From contig NC_030850.1 of NCBI RefSeq assembly GCF_000208745.1, positions 32,060,099 to 32,124,098 of the forward strand: DNA of 64,000 bases, in the 5' to 3' direction. This DNA comes from Theobroma cacao (taxonomy: Eukaryota > Streptophyta > Magnoliopsida > Malvales > Malvaceae). The position numbers and the translations under genes were made by a program. Of this stretch, positions 1 to 13,930 are shown piece by piece. The first letter of the stretch is position 1; every line of letters begins with the position of its first letter. A model generated the notes under the pieces. The model was not told the origin of the DNA and searched no databases. It saw only the letters and a program-made list of their open reading frames with translations.

Positions 1-96
1 GAAATTTGAAGCTCATTTTTTGGATTATTTTAACTGTTTTATTATCCTATTTCAGGATCACGTTAATGCATATTTTAAATTTATGCTTATTTGTAG

Positions 97-2846
97 GTTG
101 AGCTTCGCACTGTAGATGGATTGGTAAAGGAAAGAACTCAGTGCGCTCCAAATGGATACTACTTCATTCCAGTGTATGATAAGGTCGGTTTAGGAACACT
201 GACTCTGGCCATCGATTATTTCAATTCATAGTTGAGAATTTCGGAGACTGTATTTTAGTCTAACCTAATGTCGGTATAAGAATAGTTCTGCTCTCTAAAT
301 CTTTTAATACTGGTTGCAACCTCTTTTAATAGTTTTTTCCCGATATGAATGTTCATACTCTTGTATATTTGGTGCTGAGGTATGCTGCATGCTTACTCCA
401 CACGGCCTGTATGGGCATGAAATTCTCGGTTTGACTGATCATGGAGAGTTTCTGTTTGCAGGGTTCTTTTGTTATTAAAATCAGTGGACCAGAAGGATGG
501 TCTTGGGACCCAGATAAGGTTTGGTTCATTTTTACTTTTACAAAGATTTTCTTACTGCCTGTGTGTCCTTTATCCTCTGGATAAATGACCTTTGATTCTG
601 CCTTTTGACAAGAAAACTATTTTGTAGGTTCCTGTTGTTATTGATGACACTGGTTGCAACAATAATGAAGATATTAATTTTCGGTTTACAGGGTTTGTTT
701 TATAGCTTATGTCTTCTTTTTTCATATTTTATCTTAGTCCAGATTATGTGCAATCTAAGTTTTATTCCTGCTCGTGCTCTGAATGTCAATGCCAATAATA
801 CTTTGCATATTTATATGTTGCAGATTTACCCTATCTGGTAGGGTTGCAGGAGCTGTTGGTGGACAGAGCTGCTCAGTTAAAAATGGAGGTCCTTCAAATG
901 TGAATGTGGAGCTTTTATCTCCTGATGATGATCTCGTTTCTTCTGAATTAACATTGTCAAATGGAAGGTACTTGTTCAAAAATATCATTCCAGGTATGAA
1001 TGCTTCCATGTCACTTTCTTGTTTGTAGAATTTGTATGTTTCCTGTATCGATTCATTCATATTTATGCTGTTATGGTTTGTGGTTTTTGTGGAATTTAAG
1101 CAAACAGAAGCTATCTTCTGTACAAAATTTGACTGAACGGCTAGTAACTAGATAATTTTCCTTCATCTACCAGAATAATTTGCAGAGTTAACTTGGCCAT
1201 ACTTACACTTCTGTCCTACTTTACATGATATCTTTGTCTACCAGAATAATTTGCATTACAGAAACCTCTCTCTCTCTCTCTCTCTCTCTTTTACTGTTTT
1301 TAACTTTTCATGTTATCCTTCTTATGGTGCAGGAAAGTACAAATTACGTGCTTCACATCCTGATTTGAAAATTGAAGTTAGAGGTTCTACAGAGGTTTTC
1401 TATATTTCCTCCATTTCTTGTGTGCTACATACTCTGAGAGAGAAGAGTATGCATTACATACCAACCATTTGGAAATGTACTTCTTGCAGGTGGACCTGGG
1501 ATTTCAAAATGGTGTAGTTGAAGACATTTTCTTTGTTCCTGGGTACGACATCCAGGGTTCTGTGGTTGCCCAGGTACTAAAGGACAACTGTTGAGATTCC
1601 TATATTATTTTTATTTACACATCTGGGGATATGAAGGTCTAACTATCCTATGCGCATAATGCAGTAATGCATAGGTTTATATGTTTCTTCCACCCTTTGA
1701 AAATCATGTTATTCGTTTGGCAGGGAAATCCCATCTTGGGAGTTCATATATATTTATATTCTGATGATGTCATTGAGGTAGATTGTCCCCAAGGTGCTGG
1801 TAATGCCCCTGGACAAAGAAAAGCTCTTTGTGATGCTGTATCAGATGCTGATGGGATGTTCTCATTTAAATCAGTACCTTGTGGTAAGCCAATTTAAATG
1901 CTTGTTTGACCTAGGCACATATTCATTTTTCCATGGATGCACACCGTCCACTCATTTGACATTTATAAACCAATTTAAGACTGATTACATAATCGGCAAA
2001 GTAGGGGATAATTATTAGTAAGTACCTATGCCTATCATCCAATAAAATGCTATTATTTACCAATTCTGATATCAACTTTCGAATCCGTCTGTGTTCTAGA
2101 CATGGCTGGACTTGCTCATAGAATCTGAGCTAAGGTTTGACAGAGTGGGGCTTCAGTTATATTGCCTTGGTAGTTCTTACTTCTATGGATGTGGTTATTT
2201 CCTGTTCATTGTAGCTGTTTTTAGTGTTTATTATCAAAGCTTTTGGTTATTAAGTTAAGTTATCTTTTATTCTTACCCTGGAGAGAGCTTTTCAGTCACA
2301 CACCAGTTCAGATTTTCCTTATCAAGCTTTTTGTCTTCCTAATAAATTACTTCTGTATCTATTTTTCAATGAGGATATTTTAGTTGAGCTGAATAAATGC
2401 TAGGAACTTAACGGCAGAGAGAAAAATAGAACTTATGTTTCCATGCATGTGTTATAGAAGTTTAATTTATTCTGATGCTTGATTACTTTGGCTGACTTGC
2501 AGGCCTTTATAGACTCATACCATACTACAAGGGTGAAAACACAGTATTTGATGTCTCACCTTCTGTTGTGTCAGTGTTGGTTGAGCATCAACATGTAACA
2601 GTTCCCCAAAAGTTTGAGGTATGATGCTTTTTGTTGCCAACATGGTAATCACCACAAGTTTTTTCTCGTAATGTGGTTTTATGATCCAGTTCTTCAAGAT
2701 TTTATTTTTACTTTTCATTTTTTGTTATAAAAATTTGAGGTAAAATATAAAACTCCATCCTCATGTCTTGTTAAGGTGTTCTTTTAGTTGTCTATGGTAT
2801 CCAGCCTGGCAGCCTCTGCTTTTTCCTACATATACATATACATATC

Positions 2847-2881
<35 letters not shown>

Positions 2882-5800
2882 ACATTGTAGAACAACTGTT
2901 CATACTTGTCTACTACTTTGCACAATTCTTGTGATTGATGAGTGTGAATGCTTGACATAATCAACATGACTTTGGCTGCATGAGAAGTGTATCCTTCCTG
3001 TGAACCTTCTTCTTTATTCCCAGGCCTCAAAGCAATTCCGTAGGTCACAAAAAGAAGTTTGACATCTTCTCTTTCCTGTCCTTTTCATTGTGGAATATTT
3101 CTTTGAAAGCATATCAACTTTGATTTTCTTCAGTTTATGCATAGCATATTCAGCATTGCCTTGTTTTGTGTTGCCTTTTTCATGATATAAACATTTAACT
3201 GGACTATCCGCTTTCTTTCTATATACATATAGGTTACTGGTTTCTCTGTTGGGGGACGTGTTATTGATGCAAATGACATTGGGGTGGAGGGTGTTAAAAT
3301 TCTAGTTGATGGTCAAGAAAGGTCTATCACCGATAAAGAAGGTTATTACAAGCTTGACCAGGTATGGTTAGACAATTGCTCTCAATTACCAAGTTTGTGG
3401 GTTATTTCTTGTTACTTCTTAGATATTGTTGCATTATCTGTCAATTGCCAAATATTGACCATCCTTTTTCTTAATATGGTTGAACACTTGGTGATTTCAT
3501 TCATTAAAGTAAACTTAGGCCAGTAGTAGACCATTATCTGTCATGAGATCTGTGTCTTTTAAAATCTGTCTATTATTTAATTTGCTGAATGTTCATTTAC
3601 TCAATAACATTCTGTTAAAGTTTAGATCCTAATGGCTTATAGGATCTAACCTCTTTACGAAATTTGTCAATCACAGATATCGCATTTTATTTTGGTTAAT
3701 TGAGGATTTTAGCTTATCAGCTTTTTTCAATTCTGGAAAGTTGAGAATGGAAGTTGGACCAAACCATTCGTCACACTAGTGGCATAATGTTAGACATGTA
3801 CCATAGTTCCCATGGGCAGCTGATTTGTTTTTACTTTGTTTCTCCAATTTCTTCTTTCCTTGTTAAAGTTTGGTGTGTTTAGGAAATTTCTTAATGTAGT
3901 TGCAGACTTAGTAAATTTAACTATTAGCATTTGACACTTTTTTTGCCTATAATATTTCCCCTGTTAAAGTTGCTATGGTGATTGCTCTAGGTTACATCAA
4001 ATCACTATACAATAGAGGCCTTAAAGGAGCATTACAAGTTCAACCAGTTGAAGGATTACTTGGTAAAGTATACGATATAAAATCTTAAATTCTTTTCTTG
4101 AATTTATGATGTGGCATCCATCCTTTCTTTATGTTTCGAAGGCACAATAGTTTTTTGCATATCAGCATGGTGAACTGTTATAACTTTGTTGATTCTGCAG
4201 TGCATCATGTGACCTTTCCTCTGTTGCTCGTTGTCTAGGTTAAGCCGAATATGGCTTCAGTTGCAGACATTAAAGCAGTTTCTTACGATGTTTGTGGCAT
4301 AGTCCGGACAATTAACTCAGGTTACAAGGCGAAGGTAACTTTAAGAATTGCTTTTCTTCTTTATCAGTTACTGTTTTACTGCATATCTAATTGTTACTAT
4401 TATTGTGTTTTGAATCCTAGGTAGCCTTGACCCATGGACCAGAGAATGTCAAGCCACAAGTGAAACAGACAGATGAAAGTGGAAATTTCTGCTTTGAGGT
4501 ATGCAACTTTAAAGAGCATTATGATGACGAGGATTGAGTTAAAGGAGGTTGTTTTCTAGGCTGTGAAATTCAGAGATTCTGAAATCTTGTTTGGCACTTT
4601 TAGTGTTGCAGGATTCTGCACAATGGTAGTTTTTTACACATATTCTTGCATTAATTCTCATTTTCTGATAAGTGCCATATTTCTTTCAATCTTCAAAAAT
4701 TTTTAGGTTCCACCAGGAGAATATCGCTTATCTGCTTTGGTTGCCACACCTGAGAGTGCCCCTGAACTTCTGTTCTTGCCTCCTTATACTGATCTTGTGG
4801 TCAAGAGTCCACTATTTAATGTAGAATTTTCACAGGTAAATTTCTTATTTCAGTGGAAAAGTTAAGTTGGGATCGGTTTACCCACTAATTGAAACTTGTA
4901 TCCATGTTTCAGTTGTATATGCTATATTGTATCCTGCATTCTTAAGATGTTCAGATTCCACCATGATTTCTGTTTTCGTTCACTTGGTGCATAGCCGGGC
5001 TCAAGGGCGGAGCTAGCCAACTTTTGTTGGGGGGGGCGGGGGGGCGCAGAGATAAAGGAATAAAGGTTAAAAATTTTAAAAACTAATATATTGAACTTAA
5101 TCAATAATCAAAAGATTGATAAAAGAAAATAATTTTATATAACATATAAATCAAGAAAAGAAAGACTTACAATAGTCTTTTAAGAAAGTTGTGCTCGATT
5201 ATATTTTCTGAATTCTAATTCATCAATTAAAGATTATGTACTGAAAAACATCTATTTCTTTCGGATTGAGTGTTAGATATTTTGATTTATATTGCTTTTG
5301 TTCATGAGTTGAAGTATTGAGGTTTGATAGCTTAACTGTGGGATAATTATTTGGATGATTTGCATCTTTTCTTTTAAAGAATTTGTCAATTGTTTTCAAA
5401 CTACTCATACTTTAATCAAACTTAAAAAAAAATTAATGCATTCAACATCCAATATTCTTATTTTATTTCTATTTAAACTTATAATACTAAATATAAAACT
5501 ATAATGCATAAAATATAAATAGTTAAATACCATATATAAGATTAATAATTTCCTCTTATATAATTAAGATTGTTTAAAGACTATATATTCAAGATAATTT
5601 CCTTTCAACTAAATATAAAACGTAAAATATATAAAAAAGATATATTCAAAATAATTTCTTTTTACATAATCAACATTAATTAAAAAATGATACATTGATG
5701 AAATTTTAAGGAACAGTGCAACACTACAACTTATATTTGAGAATTACATAATAATTTATTAATTTTTAAAGATTAAATCATGTAAAATAAAATCCACATA

Positions 5801-8800
5801 ATAGAAAAAAGACGAATATGACAAGTAGAAAATGGAATCCACAGATGACATAACAAAAAAAAAAAGAATATGGTTGATGGTTCGTAAAAATTTAGAGAAG
5901 CAAATGTATAGAAACGTAAAACATATGAGCAAATAGTATAAAAAAATAAATAAAAATAATAATATAAATTGAAAGAAGAAAATAAAAAAACCTTTAAAAT
6001 TGAGTGAGGCATGTGAGATATTTTTTGTTATTATTTATTTATATTAATTATTAAATAAAAAATTATTTTGAGGGGGCCATTAAGAGGATATATTAAAAAT
6101 TTTATATAATATAAAAAAATTAAAAAACCCCCAAAGCTAAATGAGGCTTCGCCCCTGGCTGGGCTTGAATATTAATTTGGTTGATTAGTAATATTGTAAG
6201 AGTTTTCAAGTCACTCTATAAATGTAGATTGTATGGATTATATTGTTATTCCTTTGAGGAATTATGTTATCTTTATCTGTCGTTCTGTCAAATTTGTACA
6301 ATGAAGCTGCAAACAAGGCTCTGGAGTAGGTTCTCTTACTTCTTCATTTATGGATTTGTTTGATGACAGCAATGATTGTTTAAAGGATCTTGTGTGTTTA
6401 TGATGGATCAGTTTTATTTAAATAGTTTTCACTGATGTTTGTTTTTCACCTTCACATGATTAAGGCACTAGTCAATGTCCTTGGTCGAGTAGTTTGCAAG
6501 GAGAAATGTGGTGCTTCTGTTTCTGTTACCCTTGTGAGATTAGCTGGACAACGTAATGAGCAGAGAAAGACAGTGAGTTTGACTGATCAGAGCGGCCAAT
6601 TTCTGTTTCCTGATGTTTTGCCAGGAAAGTACAGGCTTGAGGTATGGTGCTTTGTTCCTAGATTTGTTGTATTACTTGATATGTTTAAACATTTTTGTAT
6701 GTGGTTTAAATATATGAATGCTGCTGATACTGTAATGGTTTTTCATCTTTTAAGATCAAACACTCCTCTCCAGAAGCTGTGTCCAAGGCAGATAACTGGT
6801 GCTGGGAGCAAAGCTTCATTGATGTGGTTGTTGGTGCAGAGGATGTTAAAGGAATTGAATTTGTTCAAAAGGGTTATTGGGTCAATGTTATATCTACCCA
6901 TGATGTAGATGCTTTAATGACTCAGCAAGATGGTTCACCTGTTGATTTGAACATTAAGGTTGGTCTCTGTTCATTAAAATCGTCATTTTTCAGAGCAAAA
7001 ACTTATATAATTATGTGCAAACACTTTTGAGTTTCTCTTTAAGGAATTAACACCCCCTCTTATGCAACTGCAGAAAAGTTCCCAATATATTTGTGTCGAA
7101 TCCCCTGGAGTGCATGAACTTCACTTTGTTAACTCATGTATTTTCTTTGGGAGCTCATCAATGAAGATTGATACATCTAACCCATTGGTAAAGTATTATA
7201 CTTCTTGTTTCTTTTTGACGTTGAATTTACAATTCTTTTCTTAATATATTAACTTCTTATTGGCTTCATTATTTCATTCCTGTAGCCCATCTATCTGAAA
7301 GGAGAGAAGTATCTCCTTAGAGGACAAATCAATGTCAATTCAAGTTCATCTGATGAATTGCCTGTGAGTATCGTTTTGGACATTCTGAATGGTGAAGGCA
7401 TGGTTATGCATAGCACGAATGCCAACCTTGCATCCAGTGTAAATGATCAAATAAGGACTGCTGTATACGAGTATTCTGTGTGGGCTAATCTTGGAGAAAA
7501 GCTTACTTTTCTTCCTAGGGACCCTAGGTATTTCTTAATTCATTCGTGTCAATTGTACATTTACATTTTTCTATGGCTGAAAAGCACAAACATTCCACGT
7601 TACAGAAAATTTCAAAGCAATCATGATCATCTCCTCTCTTTAAAAAAAACTGATTGGAATGTCTTTTTGCTTGTGAATGCATGTGTTTCCTGTAAAGTTC
7701 AGTCTACTCTGTTATGTCCTTTTTGCTTGTTCACATGGCTTGACCTTGCTAAACTATATTATCTCCTAAAGTAATTTAATCACTGTGACATGAAATTTTA
7801 CATCTTTTTTCTCCTTTTTGCAATTTGATATTTTTCTGTAAATATTGATAATTATGTGTAACATCTCCAGAACTATGAGAGTTTATTTCCAATTGAGATT
7901 TAGTTTAATTACTTGAGTAATTATTTTAATTTTTCATTTTCTCATTAGTTCCTTGAAGAAAGGACATGGTTAACCTTTCTTGTGGGTGGATACATGCCTG
8001 AATTAGTACTTTTATGATGATCTGTAGGAAGGCAGCAATGCTTTGAGTTTATTACTTGCTTCAGCCTTATTCATGCTTTTTATATGTGTCCATGAGCACT
8101 ATGGATTTATTGTTGCCAACAATTCTAATCTAAAATTTTGATTGATGATCTTACACGAATGTTCACTATTGTGACAGTGTCTTAATGGTGTTGAAAATCA
8201 GAATTTTCTAAAGATGTAATAGAGTTATTGGTAAATGCATTTGATAGGTGATATAACGTTGTATTCCATGCAATCAGAATTTTATAAAGATGCAATACAG
8301 TCATTCGTAAATGCATTTGATAGATGATATGATTTTTGTAGATATACTGTTATACTCCATGTAATGCGATTGAAATGAAGTAGCTCTTAAAATTGACTAT
8401 CATCCATAAATCTCATTGTCATTTGAAATAAGAAAAGGGTGATTAATCATGAAGTGTCTTCCATTAGAAGCATTGTAACTTACAATGAGACCTCTGTTCA
8501 ATCTCTTTCTATGCGACTACTGGTGCACCATTCATACTCTTTACTAAAAATTGTGATTTATTGCAGGAATAATGGTGAAAAAAAGATTTTGTTTTATCCT
8601 AGACTACACCATGTAAGCATCCAATGAAGAAACTTACATAAGAAAGTTCTCTGCAATGTTTAAACTATCTTCATATTGATGAATTCTTTACTCTGTTTTC
8701 TTAGGTTTTGGTGACAAATGATGGTTGCCAAGCTTCAGTGCCTCCCTTCTCTGGTCGACCAGGGTTATACTTGGAGGGATCAGTTTCTCCCCCTATTTCC

Positions 8801-11800
8801 GGTGTTCATGTAAGGGTTAATGCTGGTGAGGATGGTAGCATTTCTCCGGTCAAGAAAGGAGAACTTGTGCTTGAAACGGCCACAGAGGAAGATGGTTCTT
8901 TTTTTGCAGGACCTCTATATGATGATATAACTTATGATATCAAGGCTTCAAAGGTATGGAATTTTAACATCAACTTAAAGCAATGTGTTTGCATCCCCTC
9001 TTCAAATTTGACGTCTAACATGCTCTTGGTGCCTTTTGTATACGTTAGCTTCTCTTATAAATATCAAGTTCACATTCTTTTACCAATTTTTATTTAGCTT
9101 TATCATTGTTAATCATTTTATTGATATTCGAAGCATTAATTTTTTTTTTGGATTAGTAAACAGGATAATTTTCTTAATTTCTTTCTTTTTTTTTGGGATA
9201 AGTGAACATGATGATTTTCTTGTTATTGATTGCTATTTGAACAGCTTTTGTCTTCAAAACCGTGGGGATACATGGGCTGTGTTGGTAGTCTTCTGGCCTA
9301 ATATGAATATGTAATGCATATGCAATCATATGATATACGGTTTCCTATAGTTTCCTGTTTATTCTCACTAAATTAACTTTTTTACTCTTGGAAACAATTG
9401 ATTATTTGAGTAGGGGAGTTCTTTTATTGAAGGAAGAGCTAAAACCATTGCTGGCAATGCAATTTTAATTAGCAAAATGTTAAGTAGAGATCATGAAATG
9501 TACTTTGAATGTCTAAACGATTTTAATGGTAGAGGAGAGAAGCATGCTTTATGGAGGTAGTAAATCCAGTAGTTGTGAACTGCTACTAGCCTGCACTCTT
9601 GTGATTACTAACAATAAATAGAAAAGGCATGTGATACATAGAAGTTGGAACCTGGTGATGTGAATTTCTAGCATTTAAGTCCATGGGTGCCTTTAGTTGA
9701 ATTTCTGTGATTAGATAGAAAATAAGCTCAAAGCTAAGCTGTTGTTTTTCACCCTTCTCATGTGACAAATGCTCCTAGATCTGAAGAGTCATGGAACCAT
9801 AGTTAATATACAGTTTCCAGTTACAGTTTCAGCGTGATATAAATACTAAAGATAGGGATCTATTTAGCTGAGCTGTTGATCTTCTTCAATGTGTAACTCC
9901 TGTTCTTTGTTTCCTTTGTGTGCAACTGATTGTGGTATTCCCTGATGTCTTTCTTATTTGGTACAGCCTGGCTTTCATCTTAAACAAGTAGGCCCGTATG
10001 CTTTTTCTTGTCAGAAGCTTAGTCAAATATCTGTGAAAATATATTCCAAGGATGATGCCAATGAACCTATCCCTCCTCTTCTGTTGTCATTGAGTGGGGA
10101 TGATGGGTATAGGAACAACTCAATATCAGGGACTGGTGGAATCTTCGTCTTTGAGAATTTATTTCCTGGAAGCTTCTATCTGCGGCCTCTGCTAAAGGTA
10201 ATTTTTCCTCTTTCTTCAGATTTGAATGTACAATTGCTAATGTTAGATGAAGCTGTAATAGGAAACCAGGCATTTGGTTAATTGGAGTTGATGGTGAGTC
10301 AGGCTTAATAATCAAGACCATATTGACATGTATAAAAACAGAAACACAGCAAAAGGAGTTTTAAAACTAGTCTGGTTTGAATTAATTACTCCACTAAATA
10401 TTAAATAAAACTAATGGTGCAACATAATTAAACCTGCTTTCTTGAAGAAGACCCGCATAAAGTTTTTGTTTATGTGCTGAAGCTAGGTTAATGATTAATT
10501 ACTTCAACCAATGACTTCTCTTGTAGGAGTATGCCTTCTCACCTTCAGCGCAGGCAATAGAACTCGGTTCTGGAGAATCTAGAGAAGTTGTTTTCCATGC
10601 CACACGTGTTGCCTACAGGTTTTCTTTCTGTTTTCACTCTCCCTTGGTTGTCTATTTGTTACTGTAAACAGTTAAGAGCATACTTCCATGATACTATCGA
10701 TGATAAGTTTATTTCCAGGCCTGGTTTACATTAAAATACCTTAAATTTTTAGTTCTAGAATTTTAAGGTAACTTAATTCAAATATGTGTTATTCATTTTT
10801 TTTCTAACACTGTTTTTCAGTTAAGTTACAATTTGAACTTCTGATCTTGCATCATATCTCACTAAGTATTAGCAGCCTGGGTTGTGTGTCAAACTTTATA
10901 TTGAAAGTTTAATGATGTTGCCATCATGAGTTCTTTAAGATTCCCTTGTATGAAACTTACTTTCTATGAAAATTCTTATGATGTTGCAAACATTCCCTGC
11001 TACTCAACTGCTAAACTTAGTATGTATGACTTCCTGCAAATGTCTAGCTTAGGTCAGAATCAAAGTACTTTGTGTGGTTTTAAGGTTGTTTAATTTCTCC
11101 ACAGTGCAATGGGTTCAGTGACTCTGCTGTCTGGCCAACCAAAAGAAGGGGTTTCAATTGAGGCCCGTTCAGAGTCAAAAGGCTACTATGAGGAGACGGT
11201 GACTGATTCATCTGGGAGGTATCGTCTGCGAGGACTTGTTCCTGACACAACATATTCAATCAAAGTTGTGCAGAAGGATGGCTTCGGTAGTGCTAAAATT
11301 GAGCGTGCATCTCCTGAATCGGTATCTGTAAAGGTCGGTTCTGTTTGCTAGAATTTTTTTCCCCTTTTTTGGTTTCTGCTGTGCTTTAGCTGTTTTAAGA
11401 CCTTACTGCCATTATTTGTGTGAAGCTTTGTATCTATCTATGACTGACATTGATGCAATTTTCTTTTGTGGGTTCTATGGATAGTAAGGTTGTATGATTC
11501 CTGATCAACTAGGTGAAGCTTCTTCAAATTCAAAACACCCCGAGTCTTTGAGAGAGAATTATCTCCATATAGCCATAGACCTACTAAGATTGAAGTCTGA
11601 TTAGTATGTGGTTGATTTGTCACTTGTCAGGTTGGAAACAAGGATATCAAGGGATTGGACTTTTTGGTCTTTGAACAGCCAGAAATGACCATCTTAAGTG
11701 GCCATGTTGAAGTGAATAGGATTGGGGAACTACATACTTCTCATTTATTGGTAGAAATTAAGTCAGCTGGTGACACGTCTAAAATTGAGTCTGTCTTCCA

Positions 11801-12485
11801 ACTGCCATTATCCAACTTCTTCCAGGTCAAGGACTTGCCTAGAGGCAAGCATATCTTGCAGCTCAAATCCAATCTCCCTTCAACCACTCATAAATTTGAG
11901 TCTGAGATTATTGAGGTTGACCTAGAGAAGAATGCCCAAATTCATGTGGGTCCCCTCAGATACAGGGTGGAGGAGGATCATCGCAAACAGGTTTGTTTGA
12001 TTTCAATGCATAATTTTCATTTTTCCAAACAATTATTCATCTATGTAGAACAGAAGTGACCTTAGGTTTATGGAGTCCACCTTTCTTTTGTTGAAGTATT
12101 ATCATGATGGTCAATCCGTGGCATATTATGTATTCTTGCTGTCCAAAATTTTTGTTGCGCATTTACTCCTTGTTAATTTCTTACTTCTCTGGCATACCTA
12201 CAGGAATTAACTCCTGCACCAGTATTCCCCCTAATTGTCGGAGTTTCAGTGATTACTCTCTTTCTCAGCATTCCAAGGTAACTCGAATATGCTTCTCTAT
12301 CATATGCTTCAAGATCTCATATTCGTATGGATAAACTCTGATTATAATGTTCTCCTTTGCTGTATACCTATTCATAAAGACTAAAGGACATTTACCAAGC
12401 CGCTACGGGAATACCGACACCAGGTTTTATGACAACTGCGAAAAAAGAAGTGCGGAAACCGGTTGTGAGAAAAAAGACTTACTGA
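97..12485 (+). CDS. NOMO: NOMO-type (nodal modulator) ER membrane protein, 3' part of gene
   Basis: Large ER-lumenal protein of repeated carbohydrate-binding-like/carboxypeptidase-regulatory beta-sandwich domains, matching the plant homologue of animal NOMO (Arabidopsis At3g62360, from memory). The 5' end lies outside the window. I read 25 GT-AG exons that keep one frame: 97-183, 462-518, 628-692, 824-993, 1333-1394, 1490-1573, 1724-1883, 2503-2618, 3233-3361, 3991-4062, 4239-4334, 4421-4498, 4707-4835, 6465-6641, 6755-6958, 7074-7187, 7286-7527, 8567-8612, 8705-8953, 9967-10197, 10527-10618, 11105-11333, 11631-11990, 12204-12277, 12380-12485. They give 1142 residues. Recurrent G-x-Y-x-L/F-x-x-L/I-x-P-G segments (FPDVLPGKYRLE, FENLFPGSFYLRP, YRLRGLVPDTTYSI) mark the repeats. 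Exon 12204-12277 encodes one C-terminal membrane helix. The last exon gives a short lysine-rich tail ending KKTY. Family knowledge suggests a role in ER membrane protein biogenesis complexes; the plant role is inferred. Confidence 0.93.
1266..1290. repeat. (CT)n microsatellite in a NOMO intron
   Basis: Pure CT dinucleotide run upstream of the exon at 1333, in a pyrimidine-rich intron end. Confidence 0.9.
2845..2881. repeat. Compound (TA)n(TG)n microsatellite in a NOMO intron
   Basis: An alternating TA run passes directly into a TG run. It lies within the intron between the exons ending at 2618 and starting at 3233. Confidence 0.9.
5002..6157 (-). mobile_element. hAT-superfamily deletion derivative inside a NOMO intron
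   Basis: A 1156-bp insertion in the intron between the exons at 4707-4835 and 6465-6641. The left end reads CAAGGGCGGAGC (5002-5013). The right end GCTTCGCCCCTG (6146-6157) is its inverted repeat at 10 of 12 positions. The flanks GCCGGGCT (4994-5001) and GCTGGGCT (6158-6165) form an 8-bp target duplication with one mismatch, the size made by hAT transposases. Inside, on the minus strand at 5223-5408, a short reading frame begins with MSSLKTIDKFFKRKD, which resembles the N-terminus of plant hAT transposases of the TTF/ZMYM1-like group. The rest is AT-rich and no other transposase part is evident, so the element is non-autonomous. The host exons on both sides stay in frame. Confidence 0.82.
8196..8361. 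repeat. Tandem duplication in a NOMO intron
   Basis: Two adjacent diverged copies (8196-8271 and 8272-8361) share the start AATCAGAATTTT and the block GTAAATGCATTTGATAG. The second copy carries an extra stretch of about 13 bp. It lies in the intron before the 46-bp exon at 8567. Confidence 0.75.
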
Positions 12486-12711
12486 AGTCCCCTTTTCCGC
12501 CAATGGGAGGCCAGAAGAGTATGTTTTGACTGTCAAAAAGTTTATTTTTGATTCATTGTTCCCAGGTTTTGGCAGATGACAACCTAATTTTGGATGATAG
12601 CATTAGCGCCTTCTCTCAATACGTCATTCTGATGGAGAGCATTAGCACCTTCTCATACAAATTGTACCTTTGTAGCTTGTAGAATTGAATCCGAATGTAT
12701 CTTTCTAGAGG

Positions 12712-13022
12712 CAAATGCAGCTAGTAGAATACTTTATGCACTCCCCTGCCCTTGCCCTCATTTCATACTGTCTTCCCCCATAAATGATAAAACTGCCCTT
12801 AGGGTAATATTTCATTCTTCCCCTTCATCAATTCTCTCCCTCAACAGTTATATGCAACTGGGTAGAAGTTAGTGACAAATTTAAGATATTACATAAAAAA
12901 AATTAAAAGATAATTATAAGAATAATTATATTATATATCAAAATTTATAATTCTAGCAATAAAAAATTAAAAATAAAGGAGTGAGGGTCGACGCTACCTG
13001 TCACCTTCTGGCTCCACCCCTG
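12712..13022. mobile_element. Possible MITE remnant 3' of NOMO
   Basis: The left end AGGCAAATGCAGCTAG and the right end CTGGCTCCACCCCT are imperfect inverted repeats. They resemble the GGGGCGGAGC-type termini of the element at 5002-6157. The interior is AT-rich and has no coding potential. Only a weak CTAG is shared by the flanks, so the target duplication is not convincing. It may be a relic of the same or a related family. Confidence 0.35.
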
Positions 13023-13930
13023 CTAGAAGCTGTTTGTGATCAAACCTAATATGATTGCAATCAAATGTAAAATCAAATGAAGCTTTAAGCGAAGTGTTTA
13101 AACTTAACGACGTGACAAAATAAAGAACGTTTATGAGGCTCATGTAAAGTCAACTGTTTTAAACAGTATGAGCTTAAAATACGAATGATGTGGATTTGCT
13201 TTCAATTTTCTTCTACCGCCATGTAAAAACCTGATATTCGACCTGACTAATTTCGTGCGTGCTCCCCACTCCAGCAAGTTGAACTCTAGAAACTTCGCAG
13301 GAATCATAAGGGATGGTATGGTAAATTTAATCAGTCATCTTCATTTGTGATGTACAGGCTATGCCATTAAATCCTCGTTAGCTGGATTCGATACAGAGTT
13401 TCCCCTCCTAACCCACCCAATCCGTGACTATTTTAATTCGCTAAAAATCAATTTGGTGCGACGCCGCTTTACGTGCTCTCATGCACATCACCTTACTCTT
13501 CTTCATCAAGCGTCACTAACGAACCGACAAATCACCACCCACGTCCATTTTTACACATACCATGTCAGGATTTTGACACGTTTGAGATTCAGATATTGTA
13601 GTCCACATCAGCAAGTGGACCCACTAAATCCAGGGTATGTTGGAATAGAGATTCAGAAAACGTATTGTGATTGGACCAAATTCTCGGGTAATTTTAGCCA
13701 AAAGCAAGATTCATCTAATGTTGCCGAATAATTAAATAAAAAATTAAAAATATCCTTACAAAGCCTCAAAAGAAAACAAAAAAATTGGAGTGAAATAGTA
13801 CTGACACGAGTGGGCGTAGATATCAATGTCTGAACTAAAAGGGCCAACTCAGCTGAGCGTCTCTCTCTCTTCTCTCTTATCTCTTCAAAGAAAAACCCAG
13901 ACTTTCTCCTTCACTGTCCTCCATTTCCCA

